A DNA stretch of 64,000 nucleotides from Chloroflexi bacterium HGW-Chloroflexi-4 (GTDB lineage: Bacteria; Chloroflexota; Anaerolineae; Anaerolineales; Anaerolineaceae), in the NCBI GenBank assembly GCA_002840715.1, contig PHBW01000011.1:1-64000 (forward strand), given 5' to 3'. Both the position numbers and the translations under genes were made by a program. The number at the start of each line of letters is the position of its first letter. The first letter of the stretch is position 1. This document shows positions 1-8,809 of this stretch, one piece after another. The notes beneath the pieces are model-generated. The model made no database searches. It was not told the origin of the DNA and saw only the letters and a program-made list of their open reading frames with translations.

Positions 1-2432
1 TGAGATTTGATCGTTTTACAGAGAGAGCACAAGAGGCAGCCCAACGCGCTGCTGAAATTATTCAGAGGTATGGGCATAATCAGATTGATACAGAACACAT
101 CCTGCTGGCGTTGATCGAACAACCCCAGGGTGTGGTACCGCAAATCCTTGAGATTCTCAAGGTGGATCCCCAAATCCTGATGGAAAGATTGGATTACATT
201 CTCAAAACCAGCCCCAAAGCCAGCATTTTTGGCGGCGGTGCCGGTCAGATATTTATTACGCCGCGTGTCAAACGTATCATTGACCTGGCCAATGAAGAAG
301 CCAGCAAGTTGAAAGATGAATATATTTCAACCGAACACCTCTTTTTAGCCATTTTGAGTGAAAAGAACACCCCTGCAGCCCGTCTGCTTGAGACCACTGG
401 CCTCACCCGAGAACGTGTGTCAGAAGCCGTGGTTCAACTGCGCGGCGGACAGCGTGTCACCGATCCGCAGGCTGAAACCCGTTATCGCACGCTTGAAAAA
501 TACTCGCGCGACCTCACCCAGCAAGCCCGCGAAGGCAAGCTTGACCCCGTGATTGGGCGTGACACTGAAATTTCACGTGTCATGCAAATTCTTTCACGAC
601 GCACCAAGAACAACCCTGTTCTGATTGGTGAAGCCGGTGTCGGCAAGACCGCCATTGTGGAAGGTCTCGCTGAAAAGATTGCCACCAACGATGTACCTGA
701 AATTTTGATGGGCAAACGCGTCATATCTCTTGACCTGGGATCCATGATAGCAGGCTCACGCTTTAGAGGCGAGTTTGAAGAACGACTGAAAGCTTCGATT
801 GAAGAAGTTCAGCGCTCCAATGGTGAGATCATTCTGTTCATTGATGAACTACATACAGTTGTAGGCGCCGGCGCAGCACAAGGCGCAATGGATGCTTCGA
901 ATATGTTGAAACCAGCCCTGGCACGTGGCGAATTGCAATGCATTGGCGCCACCACGCTGGATGAATATCAAAAACATATTGAAAAAGACGCCGCGCTTGA
1001 AAGGCGTTTTGCCCCGGTCTTTGTCGAAGAACCTTCACAAGACGATACATTAAAGATGCTCCTGGTGCTGCGTGACCGGTATGAAGCGCACCATAAAGTG
1101 CATTTCTCAGATGATGCACTTGAAGCAGCGGTGAAATTAAGTTCTCGCTACATCACCGACCGCCGCTTGCCTGACAAAGCCATTGATCTAATGGATGAAG
1201 CAGCTGCGAAATTGCGGGTTGCGCTATATTCACTGCCCCCTGATCTCAAAAAGATGAAAACAGAACTTGACCGCCTTAAAGCTGAAGAAGAACAGGCAGG
1301 CATTGAACGCGATTATGAACGTGCCGCAAAAATGAAAGCGGATCGTTTGCGCCTGGAAGAGGATTTCAATTCAAAACGTGACGTGTGGGAATCTGAACAC
1401 AAACTGGATGAAGTTGTGGACATCAACGATATAGCCGAAGTACTTTCACAATGGCGCGGCATCCCGGTGAATCAAATGCTGGAAACCGAATCTGCCCGGC
1501 TGCTGCACATGGAAGAACGATTGCATGAACGCATCATTGGTCAGGAACCTGCGATCCATGCCATCGCGGATGCCATCCGCCGCGCTCGATCTGGATTGAA
1601 AGATCCCAAGCGCCCCAACGGTTCATTCATCTTCATCGGCCCCTCCGGTGTTGGCAAGACCGAACTGGCCAAGGCTTTGGCTGAATTCCTGTTTGATGAT
1701 GAAGATGCGCTTGTGCGCATGGATATGAGTGAATATCATGAGCAGCACACTGTTTCCCGCCTCTTCGGTGCCCCTCCAGGTTATGTGGGTTATGAAGAAG
1801 GCGGTCAACTGACCGAAGCTGTTCGCAGACGCCCTTATCGCGTCATCCTCTTTGACGAGATCGAAAAAGCACATCCCGAAGTCTGGAATGCTTTGTTACA
1901 AATTCTTGACGACGGCCGATTAACGGATGGTCAAGGCCGAGTGGTGGACTTTAGAAACACAGTCTTAATCATGACCAGCAACCTGGGTACCGAATTCGTC
2001 AAACAAGGCGGCACTCTGGGATTCTTGAAAAAGGAAGCCACAGACGAAGACCGTCAGGCTCATGAAAAGATTGAAAAGGCACTCAAGAGCACCTTCAGAC
2101 CTGAGTTCCTCAACCGTGTTGACGAAGTCATCATGTTCTCACCGCTCACTAAAGAACAAATGATGGAAATCGTTGATCTGCAGATGAAAGATGTAACTGT
2201 TCGCCTGGCAGAACATGGTTTGAAAGTGGAACTCACCCAAACCGCCCGTGAATGGCTGGCAATGGAAGGCTACGACGCCTCCTTTGGTGCAAGACCACTG
2301 AAGAGAGCGCTGCAGAAATATGTCGAGAGTCCACTCTCGGTCAGCCTGCTCTCCGGCGAATTTGTTTCAGGCGACACGGTTATCGTTGACCTGAATGAAG
2401 AAAAGAAAGAAATTCACTTCAAAAAGAAGTAA
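1..2432 (+). CDS. clpC: ATP-dependent Clp protease ATP-binding subunit ClpC
   Basis: Hsp100/AAA+ unfoldase that feeds proteins to the ClpP peptidase in the cytosol. The first in-window codons read (A)TG AGA TTT GAT, so the start ATG lacks only its first base at the window edge and the protein is about 810 residues, the usual ClpC length. Domains in order: double Clp N-domain (about 1-145), first AAA module with Walker A GEAGVGKT (about 210-217) and Walker B LFIDE, a UVR-type middle region (about 430-465, [18 protein letters not shown]) that marks ClpC rather than ClpB, and a second AAA module with Walker A GPSGVGKT (about 547-554). The C-terminal ClpB D2-small domain ends in a basic tail. No mcsA/mcsB/ctsR is visible in the window. 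A strong terminator follows. Identity is clear; only the start base is unseen. Confidence 0.96.
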   Translation, partial: RFDRFTERAQEAAQRAAEIIQRYGHNQIDTEHILLALIEQPQGVVPQILEILKVDPQILMERLDYILKTSPKASIFGGGAGQIFITPRVKRIIDLANEEASKLKDEYISTEHLFLAILSEKNTPAARLLETTGLTRERVSEAVVQLRGGQRVTDPQAETRYRTLEKYSRDLTQQAREGKLDPVIGRDTEISRVMQILSRRTKNNPVLIGEAGVGKTAIVEGLAEKIATNDVPEILMGKRVISLDLGSMIAGSRFRGEFEERLKASIEEVQRSNGEIILFIDELHTVVGAGAAQGAMDASNMLKPALARGELQCIGATTLDEYQKHIEKDAALERRFAPVFVEEPSQDDTLKMLLVLRDRYEAHHKVHFSDDALEAAVKLSSRYITDRRLPDKAIDLMDEAAAKLRVALYSLPPDLKKMKTELDRLKAEEEQAGIERDYERAAKMKADRLRLEEDFNSKRDVWESEHKLDEVVDINDIAEVLSQWRGIPVNQMLETESARLLHMEERLHERIIGQEPAIHAIADAIRRARSGLKDPKRPNGSFIFIGPSGVGKTELAKALAEFLFDDEDALVRMDMSEYHEQHTVSRLFGAPPGYVGYEEGGQLTEAVRRRPYRVILFDEIEKAHPEVWNALLQILDDGRLTDGQGRVVDFRNTVLIMTSNLGTEFVKQGGTLGFLKKEATDEDRQAHEKIEKALKSTFRPEFLNRVDEVIMFSPLTKEQMMEIVDLQMKDVTVRLAEHGLKVELTQTAREWLAMEGYDASFGARPLKRALQKYVESPLSVSLLSGEFVSGDTVIVDLNEEKKEIHFKKK

Positions 2433-2447
2433 AAACAAAATCCAAAT

Positions 2448-2480
2448 CCCCGTGGTTTTCAGACCACGGGGATTTTATAT
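2448..2480 (+). terminator. Rho-independent terminator after clpC
   Basis: Perfect 8-bp stem CCCCGTGG / CCACGGGG (2448-2455 and 2464-2471) with an 8-nt loop, followed by ATTTTATATTTT. Confidence 0.88.
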
Positions 2481-2519
2481 TTTGAAGGTTTGATTTTAAA
2501 AAAGCATCCATTTTTCTAC

Positions 2520-2525
2520 TATAAT
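2520..2525 (+). promoter_or_regulatory. -10 box placed for a leaderless mRNA
   Basis: TATAAT lies exactly 6 nt before the GTG codon at 2532. No Shine-Dalgarno sequence fits between them and no good -35 is visible. The same -10/6-7 nt/start layout recurs at 12540, 16431, 21542, 27481 and 32885. Confidence 0.5.
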
Positions 2526-2531
2526 AGGGCA

Positions 2532-2840
2532 GTGGACAAAATCCAGTTCCTGTATATTGAAGACTGCCCGAACACTGAACAAGTCTGGAATGACCTTCTG
2601 AATTGTTTGAACCAATTGGGTATTATCCTCCAACCGGAACGCATTATTATCCATGACGATCTTGAAGCTGAGTTTCATTCTTTTCAAGGATCGCCTTCAA
2701 TAAAAGTGGATGGTGTGGATTTGTGGAAAAGAGAACAGACTGAATTCCACATGGGTTACCGGTCATACTCAACCCCACATGGGTTAAGTGACCGTCCAAC
2801 TTTAGCAATGCTGACAGATCAACTTAAGCGTCACCTGTAG
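2532..2840 (+). CDS. Thioredoxin-fold small protein, unknown function
   Basis: A protein of about 102 residues from a GTG start at 2532. An upstream in-frame TTG at 2490 would add 14 residues, but the TATAAT box at 2520-2525 lies inside that extension, so I prefer GTG. It has the pattern of thioredoxin-like proteins found near metal or mercury genes: a first beta strand, an ED-CP motif (single cysteine followed by proline), then G-S-P-(S/T) before a VDG-DLW segment, the cis-proline region of the fold, and a YxTPxGLSxxP motif near the end. With only one Cys in the active-site loop it is not a classical CXXC thioredoxin. It stands alone between clpC and gmd, so context gives no role. The fold assignment is inference from motifs; no specific function can be given. 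Confidence 0.6.
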   Translation: MDKIQFLYIEDCPNTEQVWNDLLNCLNQLGIILQPERIIIHDDLEAEFHSFQGSPSIKVDGVDLWKREQTEFHMGYRSYSTPHGLSDRPTLAMLTDQLKRHL

Positions 2841-2880
2841 TTGATGGTTGGTCTGTAACAATATCAGGAGATAAAAATTT

Positions 2881-3951
2881 ATGAAAAAAGCGTTAATCAC
2901 AGGCATCACCGGTCAAGATGGTTCTTACCTCGCAGAGTTATTGCTCTCAAAGGGATACGAAGTTCACGGCATCATCCGCCGCGCGAGCACATTCAATACC
3001 CGCAGAATAGATCACCTCTATCACGATCCGCACAAAAATGGCGCACCAGTAAACCTCTTTTTGCATTATGGTGATATTTCAGCCATCGAAAGTCTGATGG
3101 ATGTAATTTACAATGTCAAACCGGATGAGATCTACAACTTGGCTGCTCAAAGCCACGTGCGTGTCAGCTTTGACATGCCCGAATACACCGGCGACATCAC
3201 CGGCCTTGGCACTATCCGCATTCTTGAAGCTATTCGGCGCAGCGGTCATCCTGAACGCTTCTATCAGGCTTCTTCAAGCGAAATGTTCGGCGGCGCAAAA
3301 CCCCCGCAAATGGAAACCACTCCGTTTGAACCGCGCAGCCCATATGCTGCAGCAAAGGTGTATTCCTATTGGGTGACACGAAATTATCGCGAAGGCTATG
3401 ACATTTTCGCCACCAACGGCATCCTGTTCAATCATGAATCTCCACGCCGTGGCGAAACCTTCGTCACTCGCAAGATCACCCGCGCTCTGGCATCCATCGT
3501 AGCTGGTAAACAAAACAAACTCTACATGGGCAACCTGGACTCCAAACGTGACTGGGGATATGCTCCCGAATATGTTGAAGCCATGTGGATGATGCTTCAG
3601 CAAGACAAAGCCGATGATTTTGTCGTGGCCACCGGTGAATCCTTCAGTCCGCGTGAATTTTTAGATGAAGCCTTCGGTTATGTCGGCCTGGATTGGAAGA
3701 AATACGTTGAAATTGATCCGCGCTACTTCCGCCCCACCGAAGTCGATTACTTGTTGGGTGACCCCAGCAAAGCAAAGAAAGCACTCGGCTGGGAACCCAA
3801 GGTGAAATTCCACGAACTTGTACGTATTATGGTTGACGCCGATCTTGAACTGATGGATCAGAAGTGTCCCGGCGAAGGCCGCAAGATTTTAGACGAGCGC
3901 TTCAACGGCTGGCACAAATGGGAGCATCAAGTCGTCAGCATGGAAAGATAA
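2881..3951 (+). CDS. gmd: GDP-mannose 4,6-dehydratase
   Basis: Converts GDP-D-mannose to GDP-4-keto-6-deoxy-D-mannose, the first step to GDP-fucose, GDP-rhamnose or related deoxysugars. The 356-residue length is typical. Extended short-chain dehydrogenase features are visible: the N-terminal NADP-binding loop [10 protein letters not shown] (residues 7-16), the nucleotide contact HYGD, the catalytic Tyr-x3-Lys in SPYAAAK (about 155-161), the N-H-E-SPRRGE substrate loop and the C-terminal [15 protein letters not shown] segment characteristic of GMD. An AGGAG ribosome-binding site precedes the ATG. The reductase or epimerase partner that would finish a sugar pathway is not next door, so the final sugar is unknown. 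A strong terminator follows, making this a single-gene unit. Confidence 0.95.
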   Translation: MKKALITGITGQDGSYLAELLLSKGYEVHGIIRRASTFNTRRIDHLYHDPHKNGAPVNLFLHYGDISAIESLMDVIYNVKPDEIYNLAAQSHVRVSFDMPEYTGDITGLGTIRILEAIRRSGHPERFYQASSSEMFGGAKPPQMETTPFEPRSPYAAAKVYSYWVTRNYREGYDIFATNGILFNHESPRRGETFVTRKITRALASIVAGKQNKLYMGNLDSKRDWGYAPEYVEAMWMMLQQDKADDFVVATGESFSPREFLDEAFGYVGLDWKKYVEIDPRYFRPTEVDYLLGDPSKAKKALGWEPKVKFHELVRIMVDADLELMDQKCPGEGRKILDERFNGWHKWEHQVVSMER

Positions 3952-3971
3952 TCATCATTGAAACATATTGT

Positions 3972-4000
3972 ACGGGCGGTTCGTGAACCGCCCGTTTTTT
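3972..4000 (+). terminator. Rho-independent terminator after gmd
   Basis: 11-bp perfect stem (ACGGGCGGTTC / GAACCGCCCGT) with a 2-nt spacer, followed by a T6 run. Confidence 0.92.
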
Positions 4001-4021
4001 ATTCTTCCCCCTTCTTTTTTA

Positions 4022-4050
4022 TTGCAATTATAGAACATAAGTGCTATTAT
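4022..4050 (+). promoter_or_regulatory. Sigma-A-type promoter for the lytic transglycosylase gene
   Basis: TTGCAA (4022-4027), a 17-bp spacer and TATTAT (4045-4050). Transcription would begin near 4057, leaving a leader of about 27 nt with the AAGGAG site at 4072-4077. Confidence 0.6.
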
Positions 4051-4083
4051 AGTCTCAATGGAGATCGTTCAAAGGAGACTATC

Positions 4084-4635
4084 ATGACGAGCACGCAAAA
4101 AGCCATTATTCCCGGCATCGCATTAGGAATTCTCATTCTGGTTCTGCTCAGTAGATTGGTCAACCCGACGCTCATTGCAGAAGCAGCAACAGAGGTCGCT
4201 GTAATAGAAAACAATTCCGGGGATTGTGAATTCAACGACCGCTACCCTGCCAAAGTGCAGCCCTGGTGCGGATTGATCGAAGGAGCAGCATCCAAACACG
4301 GTGTAGATGCGCTGCTGATCGCCTCTGTGATGCTGCAAGAGAGTGGCGGACAGCCCGAGATCATGTCCTCTTCGGGGGCGGTGGGTTTGATGCAGGTGAT
4401 GCCAAGAGACGGCATTGCTGCCGGTTTTCATTGCATCAACGGTCCTTGTTTTGCCTCGCGCCCAAGCATTGAAGAACTAAAAGACCCTGCTTTCAATGTG
4501 GATTACGGCGTTCGCATGCTGGCTGGATTGATAGAAAGGTACGGCGATATCCGTGAAGCATTGAAGTCATATGGTCCATATGATGTGGGCTACCGTTATG
4601 CCGATCAGGTTCTTTCAATCCGAAATAGTTTTTAA
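4084..4635 (+). CDS. Membrane-anchored lytic transglycosylase (SLT/GH23 type)
   Basis: A 183-residue envelope protein predicted to cleave peptidoglycan between MurNAc and GlcNAc with 1,6-anhydro ring formation. The start is ATG 4084, preceded at the right distance by AAAGGAG; the longer reading upstream runs through the gmd terminator and promoter and is rejected. Residues about 7-27 are a hydrophobic signal-anchor. The SLT fold follows: the catalytic glutamate is in the LQESGG motif, then SSSGAVGLMQVMP and, near the C-terminus, the Y-x-DQV motif typical of transglycosylases. Two cysteine pairs (GDCEF/PWCGL and FHCINGPCF) could form disulfides outside the cell. It is the only gene of its unit and converges on the chemoreceptor gene across a shared terminator. 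Confidence 0.85.
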   Translation: MTSTQKAIIPGIALGILILVLLSRLVNPTLIAEAATEVAVIENNSGDCEFNDRYPAKVQPWCGLIEGAASKHGVDALLIASVMLQESGGQPEIMSSSGAVGLMQVMPRDGIAAGFHCINGPCFASRPSIEELKDPAFNVDYGVRMLAGLIERYGDIREALKSYGPYDVGYRYADQVLSIRNSF

Positions 4636-4674
4636 ATCGATTGTTGGAAAATCTATTTTTTAACAAAACAAAAA

Positions 4675-4700
4675 GCTGGAGATTTACGATCTCCAGCCTT
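4675..4700. terminator. Bidirectional terminator between convergent genes
   Basis: GCTGGAGAT / ATCTCCAGC (4675-4683 and 4689-4697) with CCTTTTG on the + side and a T5 run on the - side. It serves the transglycosylase (+) and the chemoreceptor (-). Confidence 0.85.
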
Positions 4701-4717
4701 TTGTTCATGATAAATAC

Positions 4718-7051
4718 CTATGCCAATTTGAATTTAGCGACAATATCTTTAAGCGCCTGAGCCATTTCTGCTAACGAATTAGCTGCACCAGTAACTTCCT
4801 GAACCTGGGCTGTCATTTCTTCAGCACCTGCACTCACCTCTTCTACAGCCGCGCTATTTTCTTCACTGACACTGGCTATATTTTCAACCGCTTCAGATAT
4901 CTCGGTCGAATTGGCTGACATTTCTTCAGTGGAGGCCGTATTTTCTTCTACCACAGCAGATACTGAATCCACGGCTTCAACCAATTGTTCTGAGGCTAAT
5001 CTCATTTGTTCACTGGCGGTTGCTGCTAATGTGGCTTGGGCATTCACAGCTTCAGAAGCGGTGAGGATTTCATCCAATGCTTTGCCTGCTTCATTTGCAT
5101 TTTCAACACCTGTTTCAACTTCCATAGTACCGCTTTGCATGGCAACAACAGCTTCCTCCACGGTGGCAACAATTCCATTCAACATTTGATCAATTTCTTT
5201 GGTGGATGACGTTGATCTCTCAGCCAGCTTTCTCACCTCATCAGCAACGACCGCAAAACCTTTACCATGCTCACCCGCACGTGCAGCTTCAATTGCAGCA
5301 TTTAAGGCAAGTAAATTCGTTTGAGAGGCTATATCTTCGATTGTTGCTACAATCGTGCTGATCTGTTCAGAGCGTTTGCCCATCTCTTGAACTTTTTCTG
5401 CCGAAACACCTACCTTATTTTTAATACTTTCCATGCCAGCCAGGGTAATTTTGACTGTCTCTGATCCTTTTCGAGCCGCCTCGGCCGCTTTTAGAGAATC
5501 AGCAGTGACCGTGGATATATTGTCTGCGACTTGTTGGATGGCACGATTGATCTGTTCTGAAACAGCTGATGCCTTGGAAACTGAGTTGCTTTGCTCCTGT
5601 GCCCCTTTTGCCACACCTTCAATCGCGACTGCCATTTGATTAACTGAAGATGCAGTCTTTGTTATAGCCGCTGCCTGATTTTGTGTGCCCTTGGCAACCT
5701 GCTGAATCGTAACCGCAATCTGGTTCGTAGCATCCCCAGCTTGATTGGCAGCATTTGATAATTGAGCAGCCGATTCACTCAAATTATTGGCATTTTCAGT
5801 TACCTGCCCTACAATCTCACGCAAACTAAAAACCATTTGTTTAAAGGCAATGCCAAGCTCATCCTTCTCTGAATAAGGTTCAACTGATATGCTCAGATTG
5901 TTTTCTGCAATTGCATTGGCTGCCAGACCCATCATTTGCAAATAATGGATCAATCCGTCAAAAGATTTACCGATATCCCCAATTTCGTCTTTACGAAGGG
6001 ATACGATTTCCATCTCTTTTTGTGACATATCTCTTAACAATATGCCTTTTGATAGATCATCACTTTCTTTTTTCACAATCAACAACGGCTTAATGATTGA
6101 ACTGCTGAGCAAGTTCGCCAAAATGGTCACGACTACGATAGACATTACAATGATGGCGATAATCAAATTACGCAAGTTCGTAACTTGCTTAAGAACTTCA
6201 GAGGTTCGCTGTTCAACCACCAAACCCCAACTGGACCCCTCAATAAGAACGAACGCTCCAATGACCTCATTGCCTAAAACATCTTTATATTGCTGAACTC
6301 CTTCATTGCCTGCAAGGATGCCTTGAACAGCAGCCGTTTCTGGAAGCAATTCCAATTCAGATCTTTCAATGATAACTTCCCTCTTTATCAATTCTTCAGT
6401 ATGGTTAGAGGGTGTAATTAAAAACCCATCTTTGTTAATTAGAAAACCATCACCACCACCCAGAGCTTTGGCACCAATAATTTCTGTAAAAACACCGGTT
6501 GGGATCGAACCCGCCACAACGCCAACAACTTTTCCATTCTCCAAGACTGGTGATGCCACAACGAAAACGATATTGCCGCTGGCTTTTGAAAGTACTGGAT
6601 CAGCGATTACAGTTTCTTTTTCCAACGCAGCCAGGAAGTATCCACGTTCAGCCACATTGATCGAAGAATGGTCCGTACGATAAACAGTAGAACCATCCAA
6701 TGCATATAAAGAAAGACTTTCATACACTTTCCATTGTTCATAATACTTATCCATAGTCTTAGCAGCGATCACTGGATCCATCGTTTTTACATCGGCTAAA
6801 TCGGCTAAAACCATAAGGTTATCTTTACGCGCCGACAAATACTCTTGCAGCATAAGACTTTGCAGATCAGTTTGACTCCGCAAGTCCTGATTAATTCTCT
6901 CCATAATAGTGTTCTGGCTCCGAATGACACTCATCACACCCACAACAATTAGAGGTACAAGTGATAAGGCCAAAACCAGCAGGAACAAACGAGTACGTAA
7001 TGACTCTTTGCGGACATGGTTACTACGATTGTTTTTTATAAGGGAATACAT
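4718..7051 (-). CDS. Methyl-accepting chemotaxis protein with dCache-type sensor
   Basis: A 777-residue transmembrane chemoreceptor. The start is the ATG at 7051, which has GGAGG 5 nt upstream; a longer reading to 7081 lacks such a site. Order: cytoplasmic N-tail, TM1 (about 17-40), a periplasmic region of about 260 residues with the [11 protein letters not shown] and [14 protein letters not shown] patterns of double Cache domains, TM2 (about 295-320), HAMP, then a long coiled-coil signalling domain. The highly conserved hairpin tip is present ([20 protein letters not shown] followed by [20 protein letters not shown]). Cache domains usually bind small molecules such as amino acids or organic acids; the ligand cannot be read here. 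No che genes are nearby, so signalling partners must be elsewhere. Confidence 0.93.
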   Translation of the reverse strand: MYSLIKNNRSNHVRKESLRTRLFLLVLALSLVPLIVVGVMSVIRSQNTIMERINQDLRSQTDLQSLMLQEYLSARKDNLMVLADLADVKTMDPVIAAKTMDKYYEQWKVYESLSLYALDGSTVYRTDHSSINVAERGYFLAALEKETVIADPVLSKASGNIVFVVASPVLENGKVVGVVAGSIPTGVFTEIIGAKALGGGDGFLINKDGFLITPSNHTEELIKREVIIERSELELLPETAAVQGILAGNEGVQQYKDVLGNEVIGAFVLIEGSSWGLVVEQRTSEVLKQVTNLRNLIIAIIVMSIVVVTILANLLSSSIIKPLLIVKKESDDLSKGILLRDMSQKEMEIVSLRKDEIGDIGKSFDGLIHYLQMMGLAANAIAENNLSISVEPYSEKDELGIAFKQMVFSLREIVGQVTENANNLSESAAQLSNAANQAGDATNQIAVTIQQVAKGTQNQAAAITKTASSVNQMAVAIEGVAKGAQEQSNSVSKASAVSEQINRAIQQVADNISTVTADSLKAAEAARKGSETVKITLAGMESIKNKVGVSAEKVQEMGKRSEQISTIVATIEDIASQTNLLALNAAIEAARAGEHGKGFAVVADEVRKLAERSTSSTKEIDQMLNGIVATVEEAVVAMQSGTMEVETGVENANEAGKALDEILTASEAVNAQATLAATASEQMRLASEQLVEAVDSVSAVVEENTASTEEMSANSTEISEAVENIASVSEENSAAVEEVSAGAEEMTAQVQEVTGAANSLAEMAQALKDIVAKFKLA

Positions 7052-7292
7052 TAAATCCTCCACCAAACCAATAACTTGCAAAAAATTGAAACAATAATTG
7101 ACAATATTGATTTGGTAGAGTGAGAGAGTAATGAATCAATATTTCTCTCTTAAAAATTAGCAAAACCAACTCCTAAAATCAATGAAACTGCCGTAAATCC
7201 ATAATAAATTATTTATAAATGATAAAAATCAAATTTATAACTTCATAACCAATTGCTGATTTATGGATTACGTTATGTCCTAAATCGTACCC

Positions 7293-7321
7293 TTGAAGGG
7301 AAATTTGGCAGATGCTATAAT
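7293..7321 (+). promoter_or_regulatory. Promoter of tRNA-Arg
   Basis: TTGAAG (7293-7298), a 17-bp spacer and TATAAT (7316-7321). The mature tRNA begins 10 nt downstream of the -10 box. Confidence 0.75.
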
Positions 7322-7330
7322 GACAGCATT

Positions 7331-7404
7331 GCCTCGGTAGCTCAATAGGATAGAGCAAAGCACTCCTAACGCTTAGGTTGAGAGTTCGAGTCCCTCCCGG
7401 GGCA
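7331..7404 (+). tRNA. tRNA-Arg (anticodon CCT)
   Basis: A 74-nt cloverleaf. Acceptor arm GCCTCGG / CCGGGGC (one G-U) with discriminator A. D-arm GCTC/GAGC. Anticodon stem AAGCA/CGCTT (last pair mismatched) around loop CTCCTAA, giving anticodon CCT. T-arm GAGAG/CCCTC around TTCGAGT with one A-C mismatch. The two mismatches are slightly unusual, but the promoter and all invariant positions are present. CCA is not encoded. Confidence 0.88.
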
Positions 7405-7547
7405 CAATTACATTATGAATTTTTGTAGGTTGAGAGTCCCTCATTCGGGGGATTATTATTCGAGTCCCTCCCGCACCTCTCGCCGCTCCGCGGCTCTGGT
7501 GCACAAAAACCGTGGGGCACTATTTATTTAATGTCACAACTCTATGT
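7405..7547. other. tRNA trailer region with no gene
   Basis: This gap holds the broken tRNA duplication at 7426-7473, then a GC-rich stem-loop with outer arms GCACC/GGTGC (7473-7502). I find no ORF here with coding character. Confidence 0.6.
7426..7473 (+). repeat. Interrupted duplication of the tRNA-Arg 3' half
   Basis: TAGGTTGAGAG (7426-7436) and TTCGAGTCCCTCCCG (7459-7473) repeat tRNA-Arg positions 7374-7384 and 7385-7399 exactly, but are separated by 22 nt (TCCCTCATTCGGGGG plus an AT tail) that can form a short hairpin. The acceptor 3' end is lost, so this is not a second tRNA. Confidence 0.8.
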
Positions 7548-8801
7548 TCAACTCCAGTTTTCCAATGTATCTTTAACCGCTTTTAAGAATCGATCTGCAC
7601 CTTCGCCGTCCAATACCCGATGGTCAAAAACAAGTGACAGGTAGATCATGGGACGAATTGCCATGGCGTCATTACCTTCAGCATCAGTTACTACGATTGG
7701 CCGTTTTTGCATCATGCCTGTGCCTAAAATGGCGGCCTGAGGCTGAAAGATGATTGGAGAGGCAAAAAGCGATCCACCCAAGCCGTGATTGGTTAAGGTG
7801 AATGTCCCTCCCTTGACTTCGTCAGGCAGAAGTTTTTTTGATCGAGCTCGGGTTGACAGGTCATTGATTTGTTGAGCCAATCCCTGGAGCGAGAGCAAGC
7901 CGGCATTTTTTATCACAGGCACAATCAGTCCTTGCTCGCCAAGGGAAGTTGCGATCCCAAGATTGATGTCGCTATAACTCTGGATGCCGTCATCTTGCCA
8001 GGAGGAGTTCACCTCAGGACAGATTTTCAATCCGCTGACAATTGCGGTACAAAAATAAGCAGTTAATGTCAGGTTTATTCCCAGTGCTGAAAAGGCAGCT
8101 TTATTAAGAGCCCTGTGGTTTAATACTTTACTGAGATCGGCTTCCATCACCGTCAATACGTGCGGAGAAACTTGCATGGAATTTACCATCCGCTCCGCGA
8201 TCTGCTTTCTGATGGAAGTATGCGGCACTAATTTTCCACCTGAAAATGTTTGATTACCAGCATTCGATATGGACAGTTGATCTGGAGTTTGAGACGTTTC
8301 TTGACTGGAGAGTGTATCGAGTTCTTTTCTCGACTCAAGATAAGTCAGCACGTCCTGCTTAGTGATTCGACCATCCAGACCGGTTCCTTGGATCTGGCTC
8401 AGATCAATTTTGTGTTCTTCTGCCATGCTCTTCACCAGCGGAGACACTCGCTTTGGTTCAGTTTGTTGTTCAGGAGCTACTTCAGAAGGTAGTGGATTTT
8501 CTACTGCTTTGGCTGTTGCTGCGGGAGGAGTTTTTACCTTTGCCTCAGTGTTTAATGCTTCTCCAGGTTGACCAATCCAGGCTATGGTCGTGCCAACCTT
8601 GACTACATCATTTTTCTTCACCAGAATCTTCAATAACACCCCTGCAACCGGGCTTGGAATTTCAGTGGTCACTTTTTCGGTTTCAAGTTCAACGATCATT
8701 TCCATTTCTTTAACCGAGTCACCTTCTTTCTTCAGCCAGTTAATCACGGTCAATTCTTCAATACCTTCACCCATGCTGGGTGCAATCAACTTAGTCGCCA
8801 T
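7548..8801 (-). CDS. 2-oxoacid dehydrogenase E2, dihydrolipoyl acyltransferase
   Basis: A 417-residue core subunit that accepts the acyl group from E1 on its lipoyl arm and passes it to CoA. Order: N-terminal lipoyl domain with the lipoylation lysine in ELETEKVTTEI (about residue 43), a Pro/Ala-rich linker (about 85-115), an E1/E3-binding domain (SPLVKSMAEEHKID, DGRITKQDV, about 118-155), and the catalytic domain with the active-site DHRVLDG near the C-terminus. A single lipoyl domain is usual for branched-chain and many bacterial pyruvate complexes. AGGAGG precedes the ATG. It sits 8 nt downstream of the E1 gene, so the two form an operon; E3 is not present here. The lipoyl synthase at 55442-56380 would supply the cofactor. 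Substrate (pyruvate or branched-chain 2-oxoacid) is not settled by sequence. Confidence 0.93.
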   Translation of the reverse strand: MATKLIAPSMGEGIEELTVINWLKKEGDSVKEMEMIVELETEKVTTEIPSPVAGVLLKILVKKNDVVKVGTTIAWIGQPGEALNTEAKVKTPPAATAKAVENPLPSEVAPEQQTEPKRVSPLVKSMAEEHKIDLSQIQGTGLDGRITKQDVLTYLESRKELDTLSSQETSQTPDQLSISNAGNQTFSGGKLVPHTSIRKQIAERMVNSMQVSPHVLTVMEADLSKVLNHRALNKAAFSALGINLTLTAYFCTAIVSGLKICPEVNSSWQDDGIQSYSDINLGIATSLGEQGLIVPVIKNAGLLSLQGLAQQINDLSTRARSKKLLPDEVKGGTFTLTNHGLGGSLFASPIIFQPQAAILGTGMMQKRPIVVTDAEGNDAMAIRPMIYLSLVFDHRVLDGEGADRFLKAVKDTLENWS

Positions 8802-8809
8802 AATTCCTC

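Noticed and set aside
3958-4083. N-terminal extension of the lytic transglycosylase
   Set aside because: It would run through the gmd terminator and the gene's own promoter; ATG 4084 has AAAGGAG and a signal-anchor follows.
7426-7473. Possible second tRNA after tRNA-Arg
   Set aside because: Only 3'-half segments are present, split by an insert; acceptor and D-arm are missing.
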